A stretch of DNA of 36,611 nt, from assembly GCA_947259075.1 (NCBI GenBank), contig CAMYKQ010000022.1:1-36611 (forward strand), given 5' to 3'. A program made the position numbers and the translations under genes. Origin of the DNA: an uncultured Gammaproteobacteria bacterium. GTDB lineage: Bacteria > Pseudomonadota > Gammaproteobacteria > DRLM01. Each line of letters starts with the position of its first letter. The first letter of the stretch is position 1. A model generated the notes under the pieces. It had not been told where the DNA came from. It saw only the letters and a program-made list of their open reading frames with translations, and did not search any database. Positions 8,236 through 15,914 of this stretch are shown piece after piece.

Positions 8236-8664
8236 TCAGTAATTCGCCACCAGCGCGGTGAGTTGCGCCCCGCCCTTGCCGCTCACGGTCACGGTGATGA
8301 CTTTGTAATTTCCATCGCCGTTCCACGCCGTGCCCAGGGTGCCGGTGACGGTGAAACCGGCGGGGATGGCGCTGCACACCGGCTGGGTCGACGGCGGCGC
8401 GGAGGTGCAAGGGTCGAAACTGGCCGCGGTGAAACCGGCGAAACCCAGGGCGCGTTTTTGCGCGAGGATCAGTTCCATGCGCTCCGCCGCCAATTGCGCC
8501 GAGCGCACCGTGCGCTCCAACTCGCGGGCGCTTTGCAGCGCGCCGGTGAAGCTGGCGAATATGGCTACGCCCAGCACGCCCATCACCACGATGAAGATCA
8601 GCAGCTCAATGAGCGTGAAGCCGCGCGTGCGCGGGTGAGCAGGGAATAAGCGGCCGTGTTTCAT
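8236..8664 (-). CDS. mshD: MshD-like minor prepilin
   Basis: The product is 142 aa with the prepilin motif TRG|FTLIELLIFIVVMGVLG, including Glu at +5, so it should be cleaved by a PilD-type prepilin peptidase encoded elsewhere. The helix continues into a segment with Arg/Glu (SARELERTVRSAQLAAERMELIL). The C-terminal part has two Cys (SFDPC and QPVCSAI) that could form a loop. By position after mshC it corresponds to MshD. It overlaps mshC by 4 bp (ATGA) and is separated from mshO by 1 bp, so the four minor pilin genes are probably translated as a unit. Confidence 0.72.
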   Translation of the reverse strand: MKHGRLFPAHPRTRGFTLIELLIFIVVMGVLGVAIFASFTGALQSARELERTVRSAQLAAERMELILAQKRALGFAGFTAASFDPCTSAPPSTQPVCSAIPAGFTVTGTLGTAWNGDGNYKVITVTVSGKGGAQLTALVANY

Positions 8665-9134
8665 GGCGCGATCACCCGGCCGGTTTGCGGGCTGATGCGT
8701 ACCGTGCGGTTCTCGCCTTCGGCGCTGAGGGTGATGACCGCGTCGGCGGCCAGGGCCGTGCCCGGCAAGGCGCTGTCCACATAGGGCGCGCCGTTACCGC
8801 TGAAGACCAAAAAGGCATGGGTGCCAGTTAAAGTGATGCCGCTGGCTAGAGACACGTTGTTGGCGGCGGTGGCCGGATGCGGCACCGGCACCGTGCCCGC
8901 GGCATTGCTGAATGAGTAACCCGCCGCGCTGAAGTTGATGCGGTAACGCTGGCCGCGGGTCATGGAGAGGGATTGAATGTAACGGATGTCGCTCACCAGT
9001 TGATCGGCCTGCGCCGCGAGATTGACCGAGAGGCCGCGCCATTGAGTGACGAACATCAGCGAGAGGATGGAGACGACTACTAACACCGTCACCAGTTCTA
9101 CGAGGGTGAAGCCTTTGTGATGGCCGCGGGACAT
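8661..9134 (-). CDS. mshC: MshC-like minor prepilin
   Basis: This 157-aa prepilin has a very short leader (MSRGHHKG) followed by FTLVELVTVLVVVSILSLM, with Glu at +5. The globular part contains a GspH/FimT-like pattern (DIRYIQSLSMTRGQRYRINFS), common in MshC and related pseudopilins. It is the first gene after the major pilin mshA, and a GC-rich hairpin separates the two, so it is probably expressed at a lower level than mshA. It overlaps mshD by 4 bp. In pilus systems of this kind MshC-type proteins are low-abundance subunits. Confidence 0.75.
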   Translation of the reverse strand: MSRGHHKGFTLVELVTVLVVVSILSLMFVTQWRGLSVNLAAQADQLVSDIRYIQSLSMTRGQRYRINFSAAGYSFSNAAGTVPVPHPATAANNVSLASGITLTGTHAFLVFSGNGAPYVDSALPGTALAADAVITLSAEGENRTVRISPQTGRVIAP

Positions 9135-9153
9135 GGTGAGGCCTTAAAACGGA

Positions 9154-9183
9154 ATGCCCGCGCCACTGGCGCGGGCATCACCA
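9154..9183 (-). terminator. Hairpin between mshA and mshC (partial terminator/attenuator)
   Basis: An 11-bp perfect inverted repeat, atgcccgcgcc (9154-9164) and ggcgcgggcat (9168-9178), encloses a 3-base loop. Read on the minus strand, the stem follows the mshA stop by about 20 bases and is followed by TCCGTTTTAAGG, a short and imperfect U-run. The geometry suits a leaky terminator or an mRNA-stabilising 3' stem. That would let the major pilin mRNA exceed the minor pilin genes in abundance. Confidence 0.72.
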
Positions 9184-9197
9184 TTGTTTAAGACAAC

Positions 9198-9569
9198 TTA
9201 GAGAACTTCAATCGCCCGGAAGCTGGCGGTGGTGCTATTGGGGCCAGTCAAGGTGCAAGCGGCCGAGGTGCCGTCGATGCCCGAGGCCATCACGACGGAG
9301 CCAATAGAGTAGCCTGCTGGCAAGCCGCCATCCAGCAGAGCGCCGGCCGCCGTGCAGTTACCGATCGCCGTAGCGGCGCCGGAGGATTTTTTCTTGGCGA
9401 AATTCATCACGGAGGCAGAACCCAAGGCACCGGCCGTGGCTTCGGTGGCGGCGACTTGCGCATCGTCCGACAGATCGATGAATTGCGGCACGGCGACGGC
9501 GGCCAAGATGCCGAGGATCACGATCACGAGTACCAGTTCGATCAGGGTAAAGCCAGACTGCTTCTTCAT
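9198..9569 (-). CDS. mshA: MshA, major MSHA pilin
   Basis: This is the major type IV-like pilin, 123 aa before processing. The leader MKKQSG is cut before Phe, giving FTLIELVLVIVILGILAA with Glu+5, then VAVPQFIDLSDDAQVAA, which is the hallmark N-terminus of MshA. Two cysteines (GNC and SAAC) near the C-terminus probably form the D-region disulfide. It is compact compared with Vibrio MshA. I set the start at ATG 9569, preceded by AGGAG eight or nine bases away. A TTG six codons earlier is open but lacks support. A 254-bp AT-richer gap upstream probably holds its own promoter, and a hairpin follows the gene. Confidence 0.92.
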   Translation of the reverse strand: MKKQSGFTLIELVLVIVILGILAAVAVPQFIDLSDDAQVAATEATAGALGSASVMNFAKKKSSGAATAIGNCTAAGALLDGGLPAGYSIGSVVMASGIDGTSAACTLTGPNSTTASFRAIEVL

Positions 9570-9823
9570 TTTGAAATCTCCTAACAAGGTGTCAATGTAA
9601 TTTATTTAGTGAAAGTGCCCGAAAATTTGCGTTTCGTTGCAGACTGATTGGAAATCCCTCTACTCGTACCGCTGTCCGTCCTGAACGCCGCTTACACAAC
9701 TCGCCGTCGCTGATGTGCGTGCCGCGGAACCCGGTCACACTTTGTGTCGGCACGGAAAATATTTTCTTTAGAAAAAACTGCTGGCTTATCAGCTTAAAAC
9801 TTGGGTAAATGCGGCGGGCCCGC
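9570..9823 (-). promoter_or_regulatory. mshG-mshA intergenic region, probable mshA promoter
   Basis: This 254-bp stretch has no gene. Near mshG, the minus strand has a weak stem GCTG-N6-CAGC (9780-9793) followed by AG and six T, a possible weak terminator for the mshE-mshG transcript. Next come a 12-bp AT-only-centred palindrome gaaaatattttc (9755-9766) and an 11-bp palindrome acactttgtgt (about 9737-9747), which could be protein-binding sites. AT-rich sequence (TAAATAAATTAC) lies close to mshA. I could not fix a convincing -35/-10 or -24/-12 pair by eye. Confidence 0.45.
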
Positions 9824-11050
9824 TTAGTGATGCAGGGCCGCGCTGGCCAAGCCCCACATGGGCATGAAGACGCCCAGGGCCAGAATCAGCACGATGACAC
9901 CTACCGCGCCCAGCAAGACCGGTTCGATGGCGGTGCTGAGGTGTTTAAGCTGGTATTCCACCTCCCGTTCGTAATATTCCGCTACCTCGTTTAATAAATG
10001 GTCGAGGGCGCCGGTCTGTTCGCCGACGCCGATCATTTGAATCACCAGCGGTGGAAACAGGCCGGTGGCGGCGGCGGTGCGGGTGATGCTCTCGCCGCGC
10101 TCCACGCCGTCGCGCATGGCGCGCACCTTTTCGGCGATGTAGACATTGTCCACGGCATTACCCACCACCATCATGCCTTGCCCCCAAGGCACGCCGGATT
10201 TGATACAGATGGACAGGGCGTGGGCGAAGCGGCCTAAAGTGGCGCGGTAGATGATGCCGCCGATGATGGGCATCTTGAGTTTGTAGCGGTGCCAGCGCAT
10301 GCGGCCTTCCGTGGTGCGGATGTGGCGTTTCGCGCCAAACACGCCGCTGACGGCGGCGAAGACCAGCAGGGGCCAGTATTTCAGGGTGAAGCTGGAGCTG
10401 GCGATGAGGATGCGGGTGGGCAGGGGCAGCTCGGCGTTGAACCGCGAGAATAATTGCGCGAAGGCCGGGATGACGAAAATATTGATGATGACCAGGGCGG
10501 CGGCGATGGCGCCGATGACGATGAGCGGATAACGCATCGCGGAGCGGATGCGGTTGCGGGTTTCGCGTTCTTGTTCCAGATAACTGACCAATTGCAAAAA
10601 ACTCTCGGCCAGGGTGCCGCTGGCCTCACCGATTTCGATGATGCTGACATAGAGCGAAGGGAAGACATCGGGGTGTTGTCTAATCGCGTTGCTCAAATCC
10701 TGCCCCGAATCCAGGCCGTCGCGGATGGCGCCGATCACCGTCGCCAGGCCGTCGCTGGGCGTGGATTCGCGCAAGCCCTGCAAGGCATCAAGGATGGGCA
10801 CGCCCGAGCGCAGCAAGGTGTACATCTGCCGCGAAAAGAAAATCAGGTCGAGAAGATTGATCTTGGGTTTAGATTTAAGACCGGACCAAACCAGACCGGC
10901 CTTTTTCTCCGCCGGCGCGGGGGCGATGTCGATGGGGGTGATGCCATTGCCGGATAAATAGACGGCCACGGCATTTTCATTGTCCGCGTCCAACACCCCG
11001 GTTTCGAGCTGGCCTTGGTGATTGCGTCCACGATAACGGTAGTGAGCCAT
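9824..11050 (-). CDS. mshG: MshG, PilC/GspF-like inner-membrane platform protein
   Basis: This 408-aa polytopic inner-membrane protein forms the platform on which the pilus is assembled. It opens with AHYRYRGRNHQGQLETGVLDA, the standard PilC/GspF N-terminus. Two GspF domains follow, each with DLIFFSRQMYTLLRSGVPILDAL-type helices, and hydrophobic segments near residues 170-190, 215-235 and 375-400. The family motif IGVGEQTGALDHLL is present in the second repeat. The gene begins 2 bp after mshE, so the two are almost certainly co-translated and their products work together. Length and motifs are normal for the family. Confidence 0.92.
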   Translation of the reverse strand: MAHYRYRGRNHQGQLETGVLDADNENAVAVYLSGNGITPIDIAPAPAEKKAGLVWSGLKSKPKINLLDLIFFSRQMYTLLRSGVPILDALQGLRESTPSDGLATVIGAIRDGLDSGQDLSNAIRQHPDVFPSLYVSIIEIGEASGTLAESFLQLVSYLEQERETRNRIRSAMRYPLIVIGAIAAALVIINIFVIPAFAQLFSRFNAELPLPTRILIASSSFTLKYWPLLVFAAVSGVFGAKRHIRTTEGRMRWHRYKLKMPIIGGIIYRATLGRFAHALSICIKSGVPWGQGMMVVGNAVDNVYIAEKVRAMRDGVERGESITRTAAATGLFPPLVIQMIGVGEQTGALDHLLNEVAEYYEREVEYQLKHLSTAIEPVLLGAVGVIVLILALGVFMPMWGLASAALHH

Positions 11051-11052
11051 GG

Positions 11053-12762
11053 CTAATCTTCGATGCTGAAGCTGACCCGCAGCACTTCATCCACGGTGGT
11101 CAAGCCTTGTCTGGCCAAGTCCAAGGCACTTTGTTTGAGGCTTTGGTAGCCGTTTTGCTGCACCGCGCGGCGGCTGAATTCGACGTATTTTCCTTGATGC
11201 AGCAGCTCCGCCAGCTCGGCGGTGATGGCGAGGTATTCGAAGATGCCCATGCGGCCTTGGTAGCCGGAATCATTGCAATAGGCGCAACCGCGGCCGCGTT
11301 TGAATGCTACCGGCTCGGCGCCCAGCGCCAGCTCGCCTTGCAAGACCACGCGCGTGGCGGGATCGACCTCATCGTCCTCGACGCAGTTGTCGCAGATGCG
11401 GCGGATCAAACGTTGCCCGAGGATGCCGCGCAAGGCCCCGGCAATGAGATAGGGTTCGGCGCCCATATCGATGAGGCGCAATACGCAGGACACCGCGTCG
11501 TTGGTGTGCAGGGTGGAGAGGACGAAGTGGCCAGTCATCGCGGCACGCAGGCCGATCTGCACGGTCTCCGCGTCGCGCATCTCGCCCACCAGCACCACGT
11601 CGGGATCGTGGCGCAACACGGCGCGCAGCACGCGGGCGAAGGTCAGTTCCACTTTGGTATTCACCTGCACCTGATTCACGCCGGGCAGGCGGTATTCCAC
11701 CGGATCCTCTACGGTGATGATTTTCACCGAGGGTTCGTTGAGTTCCTTGAGCACGCTGTAAAGCGTGGTGGTTTTACCGCTGCCGGTGGGGCCGGTAACT
11801 AGAAAGATGCCATGCGGACTGCGCAGCACTTGTGCCATGCGTTTGCCGATGGCGGCGGGCAGATCCAGTTGCGCGATGGACAAAATGCCCGCTGAATGGT
11901 TGAGCAGACGCAGCACCGCCGCCTCGCCGGTTTCCAGTGGCATGGTGGAGACGCGCACGTCCACGTCCTTGTCGCGGATATTCATGTGAAAGCGGCCGTC
12001 TTGCGGCAGGCGCCGTTCGGAGATGTCGAGATGGGCCATGAGTTTCAGCCGCGACAGCAGGGCGGCGCTGATGCGCCGCTCAGCGGTGGTTTGCAAATGC
12101 AACACGCCGTCGATGCGGAAACGGATGCGCAATTCGGTTTTGTCCGGCTCGATGTGGATGTCGGAGGCATTGACCTGCACCGCGTCCTCGAACATGGTTT
12201 GCAACAGCTTCACCACCGGCGCGTCGGCGACGTTTTCGTTGACGGTGCGGCCGAACAGCGGTTCGTCGTTGGCGGAGAGTTGCTGGTCGAGTTCCGCGGC
12301 GAGGCCGCTGATCTCCGTGGTGCGGCGGTACACCGTGTCGATGATGCGCAGCAGATCGGCCTCTTTGACCACCGCCAGCTTGATCGGCTTTTGGGTGATG
12401 CGCGCCACTTCATCGTAGGCGAAGATGTTGGTGGGGTCGGCCATGCCCACCAGCAGGCCTTCGGCGTCTTCCTCGAGGGCGATGACCCGGAAGCGGCGCG
12501 CCTGCACCTCGGGAATCACTTTGACGATATCTTGTTTGATTTCGTAGCGGCGCAGATCAATGAAATCGATGTTCAACTGCCGCGCGAGAAAATTCAGCAA
12601 TTGGTCTTCGCTGAGGATGCCGCTGTCGATGAGCACCCGCCCGAGCTTTTGCCCGGAACTCTTTTGGGTGTTGAGCGCCGTGCCGAGCTGTTCCGCGGAG
12701 ATCACGCCGTGCTCGACCAAGAGGTCGCCGAGGCGGATTTTTTTAGGTTTCACCAGCGCCAT
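11053..12762 (-). CDS. mshE: MshE, c-di-GMP-responsive pilus extension ATPase
   Basis: This is the hexameric PilB/GspE-type ATPase that powers pilus extension. The N-terminus holds two MshEN motifs: residues 10-33 (RLGDLLVEHG...LNTQ) and 39-62 (KLGRVLIDSG...LARQ), separated by five residues. Both fit RLGxxLLxxGLLxxxxLxxxLxxQ, the known c-di-GMP-binding pattern, with Lys for Arg in the second. The C-terminal ATPase has Walker A GPTGSGKTT (about 324-332), the Walker B region LVGEMRDAET (about 391-400), and a CxxC pair (CDNC, CAYC) that probably binds zinc. The SD AAGGACGG supports the ATG at 12762. It heads the pilus cluster, followed 2 bp on by mshG and preceded by a GGDEF-EAL gene. Confidence 0.93.
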   Translation of the reverse strand: MALVKPKKIRLGDLLVEHGVISAEQLGTALNTQKSSGQKLGRVLIDSGILSEDQLLNFLARQLNIDFIDLRRYEIKQDIVKVIPEVQARRFRVIALEEDAEGLLVGMADPTNIFAYDEVARITQKPIKLAVVKEADLLRIIDTVYRRTTEISGLAAELDQQLSANDEPLFGRTVNENVADAPVVKLLQTMFEDAVQVNASDIHIEPDKTELRIRFRIDGVLHLQTTAERRISAALLSRLKLMAHLDISERRLPQDGRFHMNIRDKDVDVRVSTMPLETGEAAVLRLLNHSAGILSIAQLDLPAAIGKRMAQVLRSPHGIFLVTGPTGSGKTTTLYSVLKELNEPSVKIITVEDPVEYRLPGVNQVQVNTKVELTFARVLRAVLRHDPDVVLVGEMRDAETVQIGLRAAMTGHFVLSTLHTNDAVSCVLRLIDMGAEPYLIAGALRGILGQRLIRRICDNCVEDDEVDPATRVVLQGELALGAEPVAFKRGRGCAYCNDSGYQGRMGIFEYLAITAELAELLHQGKYVEFSRRAVQQNGYQSLKQSALDLARQGLTTVDEVLRVSFSIED

Positions 12763-12891
12763 TCGCCGTCCTTAAAAGTCGCGCATTCGCAAGAGAGACG
12801 GGCGCCGGGGCGTTTTTTCCTATGCCGGCGGTGATTGCCCACCCGAGAGCTTTAGCGGCTGATCGCGCTTGATCTTTATCGGACGCGGTGT

Positions 12892-15750
12892 TTAGTTCAA
12901 GGGAAAGGCCGAGGCCAGCAAGGTGTTTAAACCTGGACCGGAGACGGGGGGGCTGAAGAGGAAGCCTTGGCCGATGTGGCAGCCCTGGCCTTGGAGAAAG
13001 CGCAATTGCTCGGGGGTTTCGATGCCTTCGGCCACCACGTTCAGCTCCAAGGCCCGCGCCATGGCGATGACGGCGGAGATGATGGCCTCGTCATCCTTGT
13101 CGTGGGTGGCGTCGCGCACGAAGGAACGGTCGATTTTCAAGGTGTCGACCGGAAAGCGTTTGAGATAGCCGAGGGAGGAGTAACCGGTACCGAAATCATC
13201 GATGGCGAGACGGACCCCCATGGCTTGCAAGGCGTTGAGGGTGTGTTCGGTGACGGGGTCATTTTGCATCAACACGCTTTCGGTCACCTCCAGTTCCAGC
13301 AGGTGGGAGGGAAGGCCGTGTTCCGCCAGGATGGTCCGCAAATTCGCCACCAGGGTAGGCTGCATGAATTGCCGGCCGGAGATATTGACCGATAACCGCA
13401 GCGGCGCGCCGCCGTGCTCACGCCAGCACACGGCGTGTTCACAGGCCTTGCGCAAGGCCCACTCGCCCACCGCCAAGATCAGGCCGGTGTCTTCGAGGGC
13501 GGGGATGAAGTCCATGGGGTTGATGAGCCCGCGTTGCGGGTGCTGCCAGCGCAGCAAGGCCTCGGCGCCGATGATACGGCCGCTGATTAAATCGACCTGC
13601 GGTTGAAAGTAAAGAGCAAACTCATTACGTTCCACCGCGTGGCGCAGATTGGTTTCCAGGTCCAGCCGCTTAAAGGCGGTGGCGCTCAAATCGGCGGAAT
13701 AAAATTGAAAGCAGTGGCGGCCCTGTTCCTTGGCGCGGTACATGGCGGTGTCGGCGTGGCGCAAAAGAATGTGTGGATCACCGCCATCGTCCGGCGCGAG
13801 GGCGATACCGATACAGAGGGTGATGTAAAGTTCGTGTTCATCGATACGCAGGGCCTGGGACAGCGCGTTGAGTATGGCATTGGCCTGTTGCGGCACGCTG
13901 TTGCCGGCGGGGAGGTTTTCCAGCAGCAGCGCGAATTCATCGCCGCTCAAGCGGGCCAAGGTATCGCCGGGCTTGGTCTGCTTGACCAGCAGTTCCGCCA
14001 GCGCCTTCAGTACTTGATCACCGAACTCGTGCCCCAGGGTGTCGTTGACGATTTTGAAGCAGTCGATGTCGAGGCAGAGTACCGCCAGCTGTTTTCCCGA
14101 ATCCTGGTTTAAGGCCAGCGCGTGTTCGAGGCGCTCGGTGAAAAGCTGGCGGTTGGGCAAGCCGGTGAGCGCGTCGTGATAGGCGAGATAATGCAGACGT
14201 TCTTGGGTCTGCATGCGTTCGGTGATGTCCTTGCCGGTGGAAATGTAGTGGCTGATCTCGCCGCCGGCGCCCTTCAACGGCGTGATGGTCTTCTCTTCGT
14301 AATACAACTCACCGGTTTTTTTGCGGTTGATGAGGATGTCGCGGAAGGGCTGACCCGCGAGCAGGGTTGACCACAACGCGCGGTAAAACGCCCTACCGTG
14401 TTTGCCGGATTTAACGATATTGGGTTTATGCGCCAAGGCTTCGGCGGCCTCGAAGCCGGTCATGGCGGTGAAGGCGGGATTGATGTATTCGATCACGCCA
14501 TCGCGGTCGGTGATCATCACCGCGTCCGCGGTCTGCTCCAGGGCGAGGGAGAGCTTGCGATTTTTTTCATTGTCGCGCTGATGGATCAATTCCGCGGCGA
14601 TGCGCGTAGCGAAGATTTGCAGTATGGCCTCGGCCGGTTGCAGTTCGGGCAGCGCCTTGCGGTGGCTGATGGCCACCAGGCCGAGCGGCCGGCCGGCGGT
14701 GTCGGTGAAGGGCACGCCCAGAAAACTCTCCAGCTCGAATTGCGTGGCCAGCGAGCATTCGGGAAAGTGCCGGCGCAGGGCGCGGGGATAGTAATTCGGC
14801 CGGGCCTGAAGCACTTCATTGCAGGGCGTGCCCGTCAGCGAATAGCGATGATGGCTGACGATGTTGCCGCGATCGCACAGCGTCACGATCTCGGCCGTCG
14901 TCGGTTCGGCGGTTTGCACGCTGATGAAAGCCACGTCCACCCGCAGTACGCGGGCGAGCGCTTCGACCAACGAACGATAGAATTGCTCGCCGGTGCTGGC
15001 GGAGACCGCCGCCGCGACGTCGCGCAGCGCCACCTCCAAACGCTGGCGCTCTTTCACTTCCTTGCGCAATTTTTTATTGCCTTGGCGCAGCTCGCGGGTT
15101 TGCGCGGCGAGTTTGGCTTGCAAGGAGGCTTGGGTCTCGCGCAGATCCTCGCCCGCCGCTTGTCCCTGGAATCGATGGTGACAGGCATCGATCAAGCTTG
15201 CGGTGGTGTCCAGCAGCGGGGCGAGATACTCGATCAAGGCCTGATCGTAAGCCCCGGCGCGGTTGGCCAGGCCCACCATGCCTATCAGTCGCCCGCCGCA
15301 CTTCAAGGGCAGACCCAGAAAATTATCCATTGGCGGATGACCCGGCGGCGTGCCGCCGCTGCGCGGGTCCTTGGCCGGATCGTCGGCGATCACCGCCTCG
15401 CCGCCGGTGATCACCGCGCCGAACAGCGTATCGAGATTGTGAAATTCCAGACCCTGTTGCGCGTAGCGCCGATACAACTCGCGCGTCTCCTCATTCCAGG
15501 TGATGTCGCTGATGGCGCGGGTCTTGAGAAACGGCGCGCCGTCCTCTTCGCGCAGGATTTCGCCGATGAAGCCGAAGGCGCTGTCGCTGAGCGCCAAGAA
15601 TTCGATGAGCAATTCATTGAAGAGCGCGAGCGGATCGTTCGCGGAGATGAAATGTCGTTGCGCGCGAAGGATGCACTCCAGCAGGCGATGCTGAGCGGCG
15701 GCCGGCGTTGTCTGATTTTCCTGTGGCGAGCGTTGACCACGGTCTATCAT
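12892..15750 (-). CDS. GAF-GAF-PAS-GGDEF-EAL c-di-GMP signalling protein
   Basis: This is a 952-aa soluble-looking sensor with no clear membrane helix. Domain order: GAF (about 20-195), a coiled coil, GAF (about 240-395), PAS (about 400-515, with ADAVMITDRDGVIEYINPAF), GGDEF (about 525-690) and EAL (about 695-945). The GGDEF signature is SGDEF (602-606), and the inhibitory I-site is KPGD rather than RxxD, so synthase activity may be weak or unregulated. The EAL side looks complete: EAL (730-732), DDFGTGYSS (851-859), KIDRSF (872-877) and EGIET (908-912). I therefore infer a mainly c-di-GMP phosphodiesterase role. It lies 129 bp upstream of mshE in the same orientation, so it is well placed to control MshE by hydrolysing its ligand. 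Confidence 0.9.
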   Translation of the reverse strand: MIDRGQRSPQENQTTPAAAQHRLLECILRAQRHFISANDPLALFNELLIEFLALSDSAFGFIGEILREEDGAPFLKTRAISDITWNEETRELYRRYAQQGLEFHNLDTLFGAVITGGEAVIADDPAKDPRSGGTPPGHPPMDNFLGLPLKCGGRLIGMVGLANRAGAYDQALIEYLAPLLDTTASLIDACHHRFQGQAAGEDLRETQASLQAKLAAQTRELRQGNKKLRKEVKERQRLEVALRDVAAAVSASTGEQFYRSLVEALARVLRVDVAFISVQTAEPTTAEIVTLCDRGNIVSHHRYSLTGTPCNEVLQARPNYYPRALRRHFPECSLATQFELESFLGVPFTDTAGRPLGLVAISHRKALPELQPAEAILQIFATRIAAELIHQRDNEKNRKLSLALEQTADAVMITDRDGVIEYINPAFTAMTGFEAAEALAHKPNIVKSGKHGRAFYRALWSTLLAGQPFRDILINRKKTGELYYEEKTITPLKGAGGEISHYISTGKDITERMQTQERLHYLAYHDALTGLPNRQLFTERLEHALALNQDSGKQLAVLCLDIDCFKIVNDTLGHEFGDQVLKALAELLVKQTKPGDTLARLSGDEFALLLENLPAGNSVPQQANAILNALSQALRIDEHELYITLCIGIALAPDDGGDPHILLRHADTAMYRAKEQGRHCFQFYSADLSATAFKRLDLETNLRHAVERNEFALYFQPQVDLISGRIIGAEALLRWQHPQRGLINPMDFIPALEDTGLILAVGEWALRKACEHAVCWREHGGAPLRLSVNISGRQFMQPTLVANLRTILAEHGLPSHLLELEVTESVLMQNDPVTEHTLNALQAMGVRLAIDDFGTGYSSLGYLKRFPVDTLKIDRSFVRDATHDKDDEAIISAVIAMARALELNVVAEGIETPEQLRFLQGQGCHIGQGFLFSPPVSGPGLNTLLASAFPLN

Positions 15751-15914
15751 TATATTTATTCCGAACTCTTAAACGTCTCGGTTACCGAAGCCGCGCGCCT
15801 CGTCGCGTCGTGAGGAATATCTAAGCGCGCCGCTTGGCTTTTATTTTTCATCCGGGGCCCATTAAACACGACACGACCACTTAGCCGCAATAGCTAATTC
15901 AATACCGCGGACCA

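Noticed and set aside
14398-15813. 471-codon open frame on the plus strand across the GGDEF-EAL gene
   Set aside because: Antisense shadow; the minus-strand gene has five recognisable domains in order.
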